Assembly: GCA_001599355.1 (NCBI GenBank)
Contig: BCGQ01000001.1
Coordinates: forward strand, 1,305,135 to 1,369,134
DNA from: Nakazawaea peltata
Lineage: Eukaryota; Ascomycota; Pichiomycetes; Alaninales; Pachysolenaceae
Direction: 5' to 3'
Length of the DNA: 64,000 bases
How positions within the stretch are numbered: position 1 is the stretch's first letter; each line of letters starts with the position of its first letter. The translations under genes were made by a program, and so were the position numbers. A model generated the notes under the pieces. The model did no database searches and was not told the DNA's origin. It saw only the letters and a list, made by a program, of their open reading frames with translations. Positions 48,301-56,631 of this stretch are shown piece after piece.

Positions 48301-49139
48301 TTGGTGAGGGTATCTCCAATTGGTAATGGGAACTTGAACTTTTTGTTGGAATATCTTTGCTTAGGCTTTGAATAAAGACCCGAAGATACGTATAATTTGA
48401 GTTGTTTAGGGAGGGAAGGAGAGAGGGAGTCAGAAACAGACAAGGATTCTGACAGGGATTCTGAAAGGGACTCTGACAGGGAGTCCGACAGAGACTCCGA
48501 GACAGATCTTGAAGAGTTGGCCGAATTTGACCCAGAACTTGTACTCTTCTTGGTATGTTTGGATTGTTTGGTGTTATGATGTTTCGGTTGGTTGGATTGT
48601 TGTTTGGTGTTATGATGTTTGACCAGCTTGGTACTAACAGGTTTAATACTAGTAGTAGTTGTCATTGAAGTAACGCTCCGTTTCTTATAAGCTCTTTTCT
48701 TTGTAGTTGGAAGAACGACATGATGAACGTCATCGTCATCTTCAAGATTCTCTTCCTCATTGTTCTCATCTGAGCTAATAGATATAACTGATCCCGGTCT
48801 TCCTGTGGTTAAAGGCATACTCAGGGATCTAGAATTCCATGTAGTTCTACGAGCACGTCTTCTAATGATCTTTCTCTCTGGTTCGACTTTTCTAGGGCGA
48901 CCCACTTTTCTTGAACCCTTAGCAGATGATGGGGATGCAATTGAATGAGATGAAGAAATTGGCGATTCAGAACCGCGTGCTTCCAGAGTACGACGTCTTG
49001 TGCTTCTTTGTCCATTACTCAATTGTTGAATTGCAGTCAAATCTTTGAGAAATTTCACCTCGGCAGGAGCCAAATCATCCATATCCTTGAGATCAAAACT
49101 ATTCAGTGGATCTAAAGTACGTACGCCTATGATTTCCAT
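45393..49139 (-). CDS. ASH1-type SET-domain histone methyltransferase with AT-hooks
   Basis: 1248 aa, ATG 49139. An AT-hook-like 'RKVGRPRK' lies near residue 80, a long S-rich (SES/SDS) stretch near 200-245, then AWS (CDCQGGVCGDSC, from about 338), SET (GFGLRAI to GDEITYHYNF, about 400-515, with catalytic 'FANHSCEPN') and post-SET (CYCGTSKCTGYIG, ends near 530). A second hook 'GPGRPKK' lies near 730, and the C-terminal 350 residues are P/Q/Y/S-rich and prion-like. AWS and SET wording ('ECNSTNCNVG', 'EYTGEII', 'IQKWTVNGEPRVGLFA') is closer to fungal ASH1 (H3K36) than to Set2; no WW or SRI domain is visible. Confidence 0.82.
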   Translation of the reverse strand: MEIIGVRTLDPLNSFDLKDMDDLAPAEVKFLKDLTAIQQLSNGQRSTRRRTLEARGSESPISSSHSIASPSSAKGSRKVGRPRKVEPERKIIRRRARRTTWNSRSLSMPLTTGRPGSVISISSDENNEEENLEDDDDVHHVVLPTTKKRAYKKRSVTSMTTTTSIKPVSTKLVKHHNTKQQSNQPKHHNTKQSKHTKKSTSSGSNSANSSRSVSESLSDSLSESLSESLSESLSVSDSLSPSLPKQLKLYVSSGLYSKPKQRYSNKKFKFPLPIGDTLTKLNETSDFKIPWNIYCPTVRGERKILHWRSLKKNVWRCKDLQKTKMIVRKRNAEEVEHCDCQGGVCGDSCFNRMFQLECNSTNCNVGAGKDCGNRNFSNLSRKLLQNDKYANGVEVVQAGDKGFGLRAIRSYKAHTLILEYTGEIIDQDEVERRLNHDYDGMNNHFYFLSLGNGLSIDGATKGSILRFANHSCEPNLVIQKWTVNGEPRVGLFAGSKDIQPGDEITYHYNFEWFPDLRPQPCYCGTSKCTGYIGKKNFSLNGHTRSASPQSVSSTSHSATLSSPLSLALVKRSEKLVRSDKTSSPISQHSSTWSTSSASSTISSSSSRRHSRRHPDDEDSPIDLTSLPLHVQRQLSINMAPPGQMDEESVKLVQLAASAAIAGHNDRKRTRYAETEVGKEVGIPLKYLKTSAPSSLASSPYNRSPDLSSRDHIRLNHKNVVKTIKKRGPGRPKKLSSPGVELIPKQLRLLKSLLIDDKLPVILDKESRLRSVRPQPLRQRARQGRKRIRESESEEKSPSKQEPILVLSSPTWEGEHELRESPRKQRVPRIIDSSDEENGHVEEKVVNVPASLRRFISSRSATPKLGSSPRQTSSPKLSSSPAQISSPKLRSTSRQRSITRSSTRSSAKSSPKQASTPKLGSDNAVNPPILHSLVEHKTPIPVEVILPRRSSDSIPPAELKKEKRSNSDGSISNNSPLENRAPTPLLHKLRNGDSDSYLFLKKTESIRKLHPVPAQRHRPNIGSAPPVQYAQIAPPQPAPPPPPGPYLYAGRPTTGPSALPQFIPSPQSQPYYQSPQGVFYLLNPPPVYLAGGQSHAVTLQIVYSGPPPQGQSRPYSTTYQQPQYVSAVATTAPSASSVVGYPVYSSVPVYSSQIAGGSPYIYSTVGGTGLSGGSYAMISPALSSVSGSVNNSPTSAMLESKRSISMASAAVYSSAASRQSSKGGKFPGKEPLPFKMLSTPRVEGSRSSS

Positions 49140-50660
49140 TATTATGAGCTTTGGATTTTAGTGGCTGGATGTGATAATTTGAGTCAGAGATTGGGGTTGA
49201 GAGTTCGGCAAGATATTCAATGGTGATCGAACCAATATGAATCTGGGATATTTTGTGCTCTGTTGGTAATACACGTACGGTGTTAATGAGGTTTAAGCCG
49301 ATGGAAAAACGCCTTTTTGGTAAAATGAGAAAATTTCGCTGTTTTGGGATATTTTTTGTTAAGGCGGGCGCACGATTGGGGGNGTTGGAATTGAGGGAAT
49401 TGAGTTGGGAATTCGATTGGAATTTAATTGAGATTTGATTGGAAATTCAATTGAAAATTCAGTTGGAATTCGTTGGGTGGTTCAATTGGGTTGTGGGTAG
49501 GGTTTCGGTGGGGTTTGCTTGGTGTGGTAGTGTAGGGTTGGAGGTATGGTACTAGGTATAGATTGCAGTGGGTAGCCTGTGTATGGATTGCAGTGGGTAA
49601 CCTGTGTATGGTTGGTGTGTATGGCTGGTGTGTGGTCGGTGTGGTGGCAGATGTAGTAAAGTGTAGTGAAGTGTAGTTAGGTCTAGTCAGTATTCAAATA
49701 TTCAACTGAATGTAATTCGCTAAATCTAACTAAAATAAACACCTTGTCCTAACTAGTCTGATATACCGATAATTATCTGTTTGTATATATCAACTAATAG
49801 AAGCAACCCTGGTAATATCACCTTAAACTTAGGGATAATGGAATGTGGATGATAAAATAAGTACGTGGAAGTGATAAGATTGTATATCTGTATAGTTCAA
49901 GGAACTGTTCAATTATATAATTCTCTAGAATTTACGTCAAAGCTATTTCGGAAATATCTTGTCACCCCCATGTAGTGTTTTTTGTTTTTTTACCTTATTG
50001 GGATAAGTAGGGAATCCTTGGAGATCCTTGGAGAAGGGAGAAAAGAAGGGAGAAAAGAAAGGGAGAGAAGAAGATAAGAAGCGAAGATGAGATCAGAGGA
50101 TGAGAACAGAAGATGAGAAGAGAAGAGAAGAGAGGAGGGAGAAGAGAGAAGAACTCACCACAACCAAAAATCACCACCACGACTTTCCATAAACACCCCT
50201 ACTTTTTGTGTCCCTACATTAAGCCTGATTTTCCCTACTTTTGTCTACTTTTTGCCTACATTTTTCCTTACCTTTTGCCTGCTTTTCCCTTCTTTTCTTA
50301 CTTTTCCCTCTCCTTCCCTCCCTACATCCTTACTATCTAGATCCCCAGCCACTATGTCTCAGACTTATTCCCGTTTCGTACAAAAATCAAAACAATACCA
50401 CTAAACATCTCACAACATAAAGTCCGCACCAATTGCGCTTCCCCCCCAATAAATCCAGCCACAACCGTTGTTCCATTTAATTCTAAGACATTAATCTATA
50501 CATAGAAATTTAATCCATACATACACATTTAGTCTATGTATCGTAACGTCTCTTTACGATAAACGACATCATCCATGTTACATTACAAAATTCAATACAA
50601 CGTATCATCATATTATCTATATACAGTTTTTCGTCAAAATTCATCATAAAATGAATGAAC
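49140..50660. other. 1.5-kb intergenic region with purine and pyrimidine tracts and TG-rich repeats
   Basis: No gene seen. From left to right: GAATT/CAATT-rich near-repeats (49385-49495), an unresolved base N at 49383, a 25-bp tandem duplication (49561-49610), TG-rich sequence to about 49680, a purine-rich tract (50010-50155) and a pyrimidine-rich tract (50190-50335). Long low-complexity asymmetric strands of this type could mark a replication origin or a boundary, but this is untested. Confidence 0.55.
49561..49610. repeat. 25-bp tandem duplication
   Basis: Two 25-bp copies starting GATTGCAGTGGGTA at 49561-49585 and 49586-49610 differ by one base. TG-rich sequence follows. Confidence 0.92.
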
Positions 50661-51005
50661 TTACCATACACCCTTCTTTACTCCTGGTAACATCCCTTCT
50701 AAAGCTTGCATTCTGAATTGGTATCTACAAAGTCTGAAATCTCTTAAAGTACCTTTACCTCTTCCCGAATCCACACATCTATTCTTAACTTGAGTCATTC
50801 TGGTGTAATGAGGCATATTTGTCAATTGCAATTGCAGTTCTAATCTCAGCTTTGGAGGAAGCGCCGTATTTCTGGCGATGAATTTTAAAGCTCTAGTTGT
50901 GATCTCATGTTCGGCAACTTGTTCTCTTTTGAAGTTGTCTCTAATGACACGAGTGTTGATATAAGAGGATGGTAACCTCGATACAAGACCTCCAAATCTT
51001 TTCAT
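50661..51005 (-). CDS. MRP2: Mitochondrial small-subunit ribosomal protein uS14m
   Basis: 114 aa, ATG 51005. The sequence follows Mrp2 along its length: '[13 protein letters not shown]', '[13 protein letters not shown]', '[19 protein letters not shown]' and the C-terminal '[26 protein letters not shown]'. The NRC.DSGR segment and FRLCRYQFR are the uS14 core. A CTG in 'LRLExQLQL' falls on an Ala of S. cerevisiae Mrp2. It is divergent from COR1, with about 600 bp between the starts, so two mitochondrial genes share one promoter region. Confidence 0.95.
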   Translation of the reverse strand: MKRFGGLVSRLPSSYINTRVIRDNFKREQVAEHEITTRALKFIARNTALPPKLRLELQLQLTNMPHYTRMTQVKNRCVDSGRGKGTLRDFRLCRYQFRMQALEGMLPGVKKGVW

Positions 51006-51600
51006 ATTAACTTTGGTTCACTTAAGTTGACTCCTTTAGTTCACTCAAGTTGACTCCTCACTCCTTGACTCCTTAACTTCATTCAATCAGTTCAACTTTT
51101 TCTTGAAAATTTTATTATTGACACGGATGGCAGAAATGCAAATCGACAAAAATCTAACTATCTTCCACAGCATTTTACTAAACGTTGTCCCTTCTTTTCA
51201 TCTACTCAAAGTCGTGTAAATACAATCTCATCAGCCAATGAGAATTGTCTTTTTTGAAATTACGTCTATTTTACAGATTTACCGCACTAAAGGGGTGTAA
51301 TTAAAAATGGGCAATCCGAACAATTCTCCCATATAATTAACACCATTACAATCGTAGAACCGACTACATCTCAAATATCTCCTCAATATCCACCCATCTC
51401 CTCTCCCCCTCCATTTACCCCCCATCTATCCCCTTCTCCCTCCCATTTCACTCCAATAAAAAACTGTTTTTTTCCCTCTTTAACTATGGAAAGCAGGAAA
51501 ATTTTTTAAAAAATTGGGTACTTTTTCAAGGAAAGCACAAATTTGTTTATTCATATTAAAAGTCCAAGTAATTTCTACTGAATTAACTAAAACAGATACA
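51006..51600. promoter_or_regulatory. MRP2-COR1 divergent promoter
   Basis: Contains GTCGTGTAA at 51211-51219 and GGAAAATTTTTTAAAAAATT near 51497-51516, about 85-105 bp before COR1. Both flanking genes encode mitochondrial proteins. No gene seen. Confidence 0.55.
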
Positions 51601-52929
51601 ATGTTGAGTCGTCGTTTGTTCTCCACCACCGCCAAGAAGCAAGCTGAATTCACCGTCTTGAAGAACGGATTGGTCGTTGCTACCGAGTCCAACCCAGTTT
51701 CCAAGACCTCTTCTGTAGGTGTCTACTTGCAAGCCGGTTCCAGATCCGAGAACCCATACAACTCTGGTGTCAGTTCTTTGGCCTCAAAAGTATTGATTCA
51801 AAATTCCAAGAAGACCGCCATTGAGAGTGGTATCAAATTGGCCACCACCAACCAAAGAGAAATCACCGGTTTCAACTCTACTTTCGCTTCTGGCGTTAAG
51901 GGTCAATCTCAAAAGGCTTTAGGGATTTTGGGCGCCGCTTTGAAGAACGCCGAACTGTCCTTCGGTGACGCTAAATTGGTTGCTGAGCAAACCAAGCTTG
52001 CCGGTGAATACGCCGACTACATCGAATCCGTCCCAGCTTTGACCGTTGACGAACATTTACATTCCACCGCTTTCCAAGGTACCCCATTGGCCTTGCCAAC
52101 CTTCGGTAAACCAGACACTGTCTCCACATTAGAGTCCATGGATTTGACCTCTTTCTTGGCCAAGAACTACGTTGCCTCTAACGTTGCCATCGTTGGTACT
52201 GGTGCCGACATTAAGCACGAAGAATTATGTGAATTAGCTTCCAAATTAGATATCCCAGCCGGTGTTAAGCCAGAAGTTCAACCATCTTCTTTCTTGGGTT
52301 CTGACGTTAGATTCAGAGATGACACTTTACCAAAACTGTACGTCTCCATTGCCGTTGAAGGTGAATCTTTGTCTTCTCCAAACTACTGGACCGCTCAGGT
52401 TGCCAGCCAAGTTTGTGGTGACTACAACTCCCACGGATTATTCTCTAAGTTCTTGGGCTCCAAGTTGAGTGCCATTGTCAACGAATTCCACTTGGCCAAC
52501 CAATATACTCACTTCTCCAAGTCTTACTCCGACTCTGGTTTGTGGGGTTTCTACATTGAGTCTGACAACATCATGAACTTTGATGATGCCATCCACTTCA
52601 CTTTGAAGGAATGGAACAGATTGTCCGTATCTGTCACCGAGACCGAAGTTGAGAGAGCTAAGGCCTCTTTGAAATTGAAGGTCTTGAGCGTATTGGAGAG
52701 CTCTGCTGCTCAACTGGATTCCTTAGCTAACGATGCTTTGTTATTAGGATTCAGAGCTTCCACCGAAGAGATCTTGAACAAGATCAACAAGATCACTACT
52801 AAAGAGGTCAACGCTTGGGCTCAAGCCACTTTGTACGACAAGGATATTGCCATTTCTGGTACTGGTCAAATCGAAGCTTTGTTCGATTACAACAGAGTTA
52901 GAAACGACATGTCTATGATGAGATGGTAA
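51601..52929 (+). CDS. COR1: Complex III core protein 1
   Basis: 442 aa from ATG 51601 (the open frame reaches back to 51514 without an earlier ATG). After a short presequence (MLSRRLFSTTAKK) come M16-peptidase-like halves: 'LKNGLVVATE', 'SSVGVYLQAGSRSENPYNSG', 'EHLHSTAFQGTPLALP', 'VRFRDDTLPK' and the ending 'GTGQIEALFDYNRVRNDMSMMRW', nearly identical to S. cerevisiae Cor1. The HxxEH zinc motif of active processing peptidase is absent, as expected for Cor1. It forms the matrix core of the bc1 complex. Codon bias is extreme (TTG, GGT, ACC). The CTG at 52336 reads LPKAYVS, Ala as in yeast. Confidence 0.97.
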   Translation: MLSRRLFSTTAKKQAEFTVLKNGLVVATESNPVSKTSSVGVYLQAGSRSENPYNSGVSSLASKVLIQNSKKTAIESGIKLATTNQREITGFNSTFASGVKGQSQKALGILGAALKNAELSFGDAKLVAEQTKLAGEYADYIESVPALTVDEHLHSTAFQGTPLALPTFGKPDTVSTLESMDLTSFLAKNYVASNVAIVGTGADIKHEELCELASKLDIPAGVKPEVQPSSFLGSDVRFRDDTLPKLYVSIAVEGESLSSPNYWTAQVASQVCGDYNSHGLFSKFLGSKLSAIVNEFHLANQYTHFSKSYSDSGLWGFYIESDNIMNFDDAIHFTLKEWNRLSVSVTETEVERAKASLKLKVLSVLESSAAQLDSLANDALLLGFRASTEEILNKINKITTKEVNAWAQATLYDKDIAISGTGQIEALFDYNRVRNDMSMMRW

Positions 52930-53097
52930 TCAACCAAATGTTGAGAACCAACCAGGAGCATCATCGCATAATAGAAAAAAAACGAAAACATCAAAAATCA
53001 GAATCAAAGTCACCGCTTGAATATAGATTGATGGTACTTTAAATTCACAAACTAAATAACAACTTTAACTTATTATTATATTATATTCTATCTTTAT

Positions 53098-54099
53098 TTA
53101 GTCGGTAAGTGTCATACTGATATCACCTTTGCTTTTATCATCTTCTTCGTCTGAGGATTTCATGGAGACATCTGGGTCTTGTGGTTCAGGTTGAGCTTCA
53201 GGTTCTGACTCAATTTCCGGAGCAGGTTCTGTTGTAGGTTCTTGAGCAGCCTCTGAAGCAGGTTCTAGCGCAGACTCTTCGTCTGTCTCTGCCACAGCCC
53301 CCGTTTTATCACCCAACCCAATCTCACTTTTTCGTCTCTTAATATTAGGAGAATCCAATTGCTGCTGTTTACGTCCAGTTGGAGAATCAACCATCTCTTG
53401 AATCACCCTCTCAATCCTAACATCTTTTTTAGGTGTCTTTTCCTCATCTTCTTGAGAACTTCCCACATTATCTTCATCATTATCGGTCACATCACTCTCA
53501 TCCTCTTCTTCTGGAGAATCTTCCTTATAATCCTCATCGTCCTCATCATCGTCGTCATCTTCATTCGAAACTCCATCAATATCATTTGCCCAACTAATAG
53601 GTGTCATAACCATACTATCTTTAGTCTGAACTTTATCTTTAGAAGACTCGGTATATTTTTTCAAGTTGAATTCATTTCTCAGCTCAAATTCCTCAATCCC
53701 TGTAACCACATTGAAAGTAAGCCATAACAGCCTTAAAAACTTGAACGGATCATTCCAATACTTCTTATCTTCAAATAGTAACAATTCAGATACTCGGACA
53801 ATGGTGAAGGGGGGTTGTAAGGGGAACTTGTTACGTATTAAGGATTCCAATTTGTTGATATTCTCGTCAATGCTCGTTTCTTCGGGCACTTTCTTATCTC
53901 CTGAATTCGTCGTTATATTGGCAATATGTTCTGTGCTTGTCTTCCTCTTACAATCTCCATAATGAACTTGTACGATCTGTCTAATTCGGTCGATCACTTT
54001 AGGTATTATTTCTGGCCAAATACCTTTAGGAATGGTTTTAGTATCCAAAACCTTTTGGAGAACCTTCTCCAATTCTCCATCAATATCTCCGATAGTCAT
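53098..54099 (-). CDS. PSY4: Protein phosphatase 4 regulatory subunit Psy4 (PP4R2 family)
   Basis: 333 aa from ATG 54099; the frame extends to a TTG seven codons upstream. The PP4R2 signature is seen at about residues 85-130: 'PPFTIVRVSELLLF' and 'YWNDPFKFLRLLWLTFNVV'. The second half is disordered: a D/E-rich run (about 180-225) and an E/P/A-rich tail with many charged repeats. With Pph3 and Psy2 it forms the PP4 complex that dephosphorylates gamma-H2A after DNA damage repair. The tail may bind histones or other basic partners, by inference. It converges on COR1. Confidence 0.88.
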   Translation of the reverse strand: MTIGDIDGELEKVLQKVLDTKTIPKGIWPEIIPKVIDRIRQIVQVHYGDCKRKTSTEHIANITTNSGDKKVPEETSIDENINKLESLIRNKFPLQPPFTIVRVSELLLFEDKKYWNDPFKFLRLLWLTFNVVTGIEEFELRNEFNLKKYTESSKDKVQTKDSMVMTPISWANDIDGVSNEDDDDDEDDEDYKEDSPEEEDESDVTDNDEDNVGSSQEDEEKTPKKDVRIERVIQEMVDSPTGRKQQQLDSPNIKRRKSEIGLGDKTGAVAETDEESALEPASEAAQEPTTEPAPEIESEPEAQPEPQDPDVSMKSSDEEDDKSKGDISMTLTD

Positions 54100-54323
54100 T
54101 TTGGCTGTCCACTGAATCAACTGGTTATCAAACGGTTCAAATCGACACGCTTTTGAGTTAAGAAAATGTGATTTCCAAATTAAGAAATTAACGTGTATTG
54201 CCTTATTAGGAATTCAAAAAGAGTGTCGATTTAAATGGTCGTGCATTCCCAAACTATTAAAAAATTTTCCTCATACAAAATCAACCGCCGATTCATCGAT
54301 CAAGGTAACTACACCAAGTGATC
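54100..54323. promoter_or_regulatory. PSY4-RSM7 divergent promoter
   Basis: GTCGTGCAT at 54238-54246 and AAAAAATTTTCC at 54259-54270 lie 55-85 bp before RSM7. Confidence 0.55.
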
Positions 54324-55073
54324 ATGTTGAAGTTTATGATACCTGTTAGAGCAGCCAGCTCCGGGATTACCAAGAGGTATTTGGGTCTGAGTGGGATTTT
54401 GACCCAAAGCGCCCGTTTCCAATCCACTGTTCAGTTCAACAATAATGACTTGAAGCACCAAAGCCTCTCAGTAGATGAAAGATTGGACAAATGGATCCTG
54501 CTGTTGAAAGAATACAAAGAGGAAGTAATTAACAACGAGGATCACCTGCGTGATCATGATTTGAATAAAAAGTTCAACGTCTTGGACTTTTATAAACCAT
54601 CCGAGCAACAATTACTGGAACATCAACTGTTGACTCTGAAACCTTTACCTAAATTAGTCGACCCAACCGTTGAGAGATTGACTAATATTGTGATGAAACA
54701 TGGTAAGAAATCGAAGCTGAGAAAAATCATTAGTGAACTGTTCCATTTGGTCTATTTACACACCAAGGAAAACCCGGTCAAAGTATTCAAAGATAGTGTC
54801 GAAAGATTGGCTCCGATCATGAAAACGGTGACAATCAAGACAGGCTTCCTGAAGAATATCACTTCTCCAGTTCCTTTGACAAGGAGACAACGTGAGAGAA
54901 TCGCTATCAAGTGGATTGTAGACGGTTGTGACCGTAGAGCTTCTAATGATTATCTGGTGAGGTTAGCTGAAGAGATTTTAAGTGCATACGAAGGTAAGAG
55001 TGCCGATTATGATAAGAGAAACAGTCTTCATAAGAGTTGTGTTGCTCATAGAGCTTTCCTTGTTCTTAAATAA
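54324..55073 (+). CDS. RSM7: Mitochondrial small-subunit ribosomal protein uS7m
   Basis: 249 aa from ATG 54324; a GTG lies two codons upstream. A presequence and a mitochondrial-specific N-terminal extension (to about 115) precede the uS7 core: 'VERLTNIVMKHGKKSK', 'KVFKDSVERLAPIMKTVTIKTG', 'PVPLTRRQRERIAIKWIVDGC', 'RLAEEILSAYEGKSADYDKRNSLHKSCVAHRAF'. uS7 nucleates assembly of the head of the small subunit. CTG codons at 54717 and 54738 read KSKARKIISEAF, matching the Ala residues of bacterial S7 (KSLAERIFYDAL). MRP2 nearby is another mitoribosomal gene, and both have an AAAATTTT element or relative upstream. Confidence 0.93.
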   Translation: MLKFMIPVRAASSGITKRYLGLSGILTQSARFQSTVQFNNNDLKHQSLSVDERLDKWILLLKEYKEEVINNEDHLRDHDLNKKFNVLDFYKPSEQQLLEHQLLTLKPLPKLVDPTVERLTNIVMKHGKKSKLRKIISELFHLVYLHTKENPVKVFKDSVERLAPIMKTVTIKTGFLKNITSPVPLTRRQRERIAIKWIVDGCDRRASNDYLVRLAEEILSAYEGKSADYDKRNSLHKSCVAHRAFLVLK

Positions 55074-55114
55074 ACTTGTAAATACATATATTATCGAAGA
55101 AATCGTAATTATTA

Positions 55115-55897
55115 TTATACAGTCCTAATACGGACAGATCTAATATCATCATCATCGGAATGAGCTCTCTTTCTAGAGTCATTAAGATCAGTAGCATTGA
55201 TCTCAGTTGAACAACTCACCAGGAATGAACGCGCCAATCCAGAGATATCTCTCATGGTAGTCGCAGTAACCAGTCCTGGATTATTCTTCAACATAAATGC
55301 AGACAGTAACAACATCTTACACCATTCGGTATAAACGTTAGTTTTAATCAGCAATTCAAACTCTAACAGCTTCAAAACTTGCCATTCAATCGATGTCAAT
55401 TCCTTCGATGGTAATCCACTAATTTTGGACCACAGTTTCATCGAATAATTCCTATCTTGTAAGAATTTTGACAGTAAAATCAAACAAACAAGGAAACATC
55501 TTTTTGGACATGATGGGATAACCACTTGGTCACCATTTTGAACTTTGTCTTGTAATTTATACATGTAATATAATGCCACTTGTAAAGTAGAATATGACGA
55601 TCTGGATCTACGTAAAGTCTCTCTCATGAAAGATTTCAGTTGATCCAGTTTTAAGCATGAATCCTTCCAAATCACCTGCGTCATCAAAACAGAAGACAGA
55701 GAAATGAGGGAATCGACAAACTCACTTTTATTCGGTTTTGGAGAATCAACGCTCTTGACCTCCATTGACTTCTCATGCTGAGATAAAGGAGGCGTAATCA
55801 TCATAGAAGAAGATTTAGACACCTCTCTAGCTTTCAAGCATTCTTCATCATCGTATCTCATTGGAGACACACTTGGTGAAGGACTGATATAACTCAT
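55115..55897 (-). CDS. PCL-type cyclin (Pho85 partner family)
   Basis: 260 aa, ATG 55897. A cyclin box of the Pho80/Pcl group covers about residues 75-215: 'ETLRRSRSSYSTLQVALYYMYKL', 'RCFLVCLILASKFLQDRNYSMKAWSKISGLPSKEL' (CTG at 55472 and 55433 read as Ala) and 'EWQVLKLLEFEL'. PCL cyclins activate the kinase Pho85 in polarity, phosphate and nutrient control. The short S/P-rich N-terminus has several S/T-P sites. The Ala readings 'LASKFLQDRNYSMKAWSKISGL' are the usual residues in other Pcl proteins, whereas Leu or Ser would not be. The specific PCL member cannot be assigned. Confidence 0.86.
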   Translation of the reverse strand: MSYISPSPSVSPMRYDDEECLKAREVSKSSSMMITPPLSQHEKSMEVKSVDSPKPNKSEFVDSLISLSSVLMTQVIWKDSCLKLDQLKSFMRETLRRSRSSYSTLQVALYYMYKLQDKVQNGDQVVIPSCPKRCFLVCLILLSKFLQDRNYSMKLWSKISGLPSKELTSIEWQVLKLLEFELLIKTNVYTEWCKMLLLSAFMLKNNPGLVTATTMRDISGLARSFLVSCSTEINATDLNDSRKRAHSDDDDIRSVRIRTV

Positions 55898-56631
55898 TAT
55901 TTCGTAACTAAAACATGCAACCGTGTAAACCTAATATAACAAACCCAAAAACACAAACAGAAGCAAATAAAATGACAATAAGCAGTATCAGAAGCAGATA
56001 GTTAGCAATCCTAATAGGATCTTTTTAGCCGGGAAAGCTAACACCTGTACTGTGCAAATCTATATTACTGTAGTTGTATCTATAAATAAATATAGTACAA
56101 TTACAAAGAGACCAAAAAAAGGACGAATTTGGATTGGGGACTTTTTCCCTTTTATAAAGCACCTTAAAATGACTGAGATTGAAACCGGCCCGTAACCAAC
56201 GTCCTGTATGCCTCTCCCGCTCTGAGTCACCGGCTTTTGTTCTCTTGTGACTAATTCGAAAAGGGGCAAAAAGAGAACAGCTCATCCGCGCGAGGGAAAA
56301 AGAAAAGAGAAGCGCGGGGGAGCGAAGAGACGAGATGAGTCAGAGGTAATTAGAGATATGTACACGACTAAGGGTAGAAGAATAGAGAAAATTAGAGATC
56401 TGTACACGACTAAATGGATAGAGGGATAGAAGGGAAGGAATAGACGGGGGGTTAGGTGAGTGAGTAGATCGAGTATCTAAGCGAGAAGCCAAGCAAGTAG
56501 CTAAGCGAATAGCCAATCGAGTAGCCAATCGAGTAGTCAAACGAATAGCTAGGGGAGCATCTCGGCAATATTTAACAATAGCTAACCAATACTGCTGCTC
56601 TAACATATATCTTAATTATATCATACATTAA
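55898..56631. other. PCL cyclin-GPA1 intergenic region
   Basis: About 730 bp with no supported gene. It holds two minus-strand GTCGTGTAC motifs (56360-56368 and 56402-56410) and a 12-bp minisatellite immediately downstream of GPA1. Confidence 0.55.
56469..56552. repeat. 12-bp minisatellite CGARTAGCYAAK
   Basis: Seven exact-length 12-bp units, each with 1-4 substitutions, end about 80 bp before the GPA1 stop. No frame gives a sensible peptide. Confidence 0.88.

Noticed and set aside
45393-49139. Calling the SET protein Set2
   Set aside because: No WW or SRI domain and SET/AWS wording closer to ASH1; Set2 is kept as the main alternative.
49253-49438. 61-aa ORF covering the ambiguous base
   Set aside because: It includes an N, lies in repetitive GAATT/CAATT sequence and has no homology.
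51601-52929. Calling the M16-family protein Mas1 (processing peptidase)
   Set aside because: The zinc-binding HxxEH motif is missing and the C-terminus is that of Cor1.
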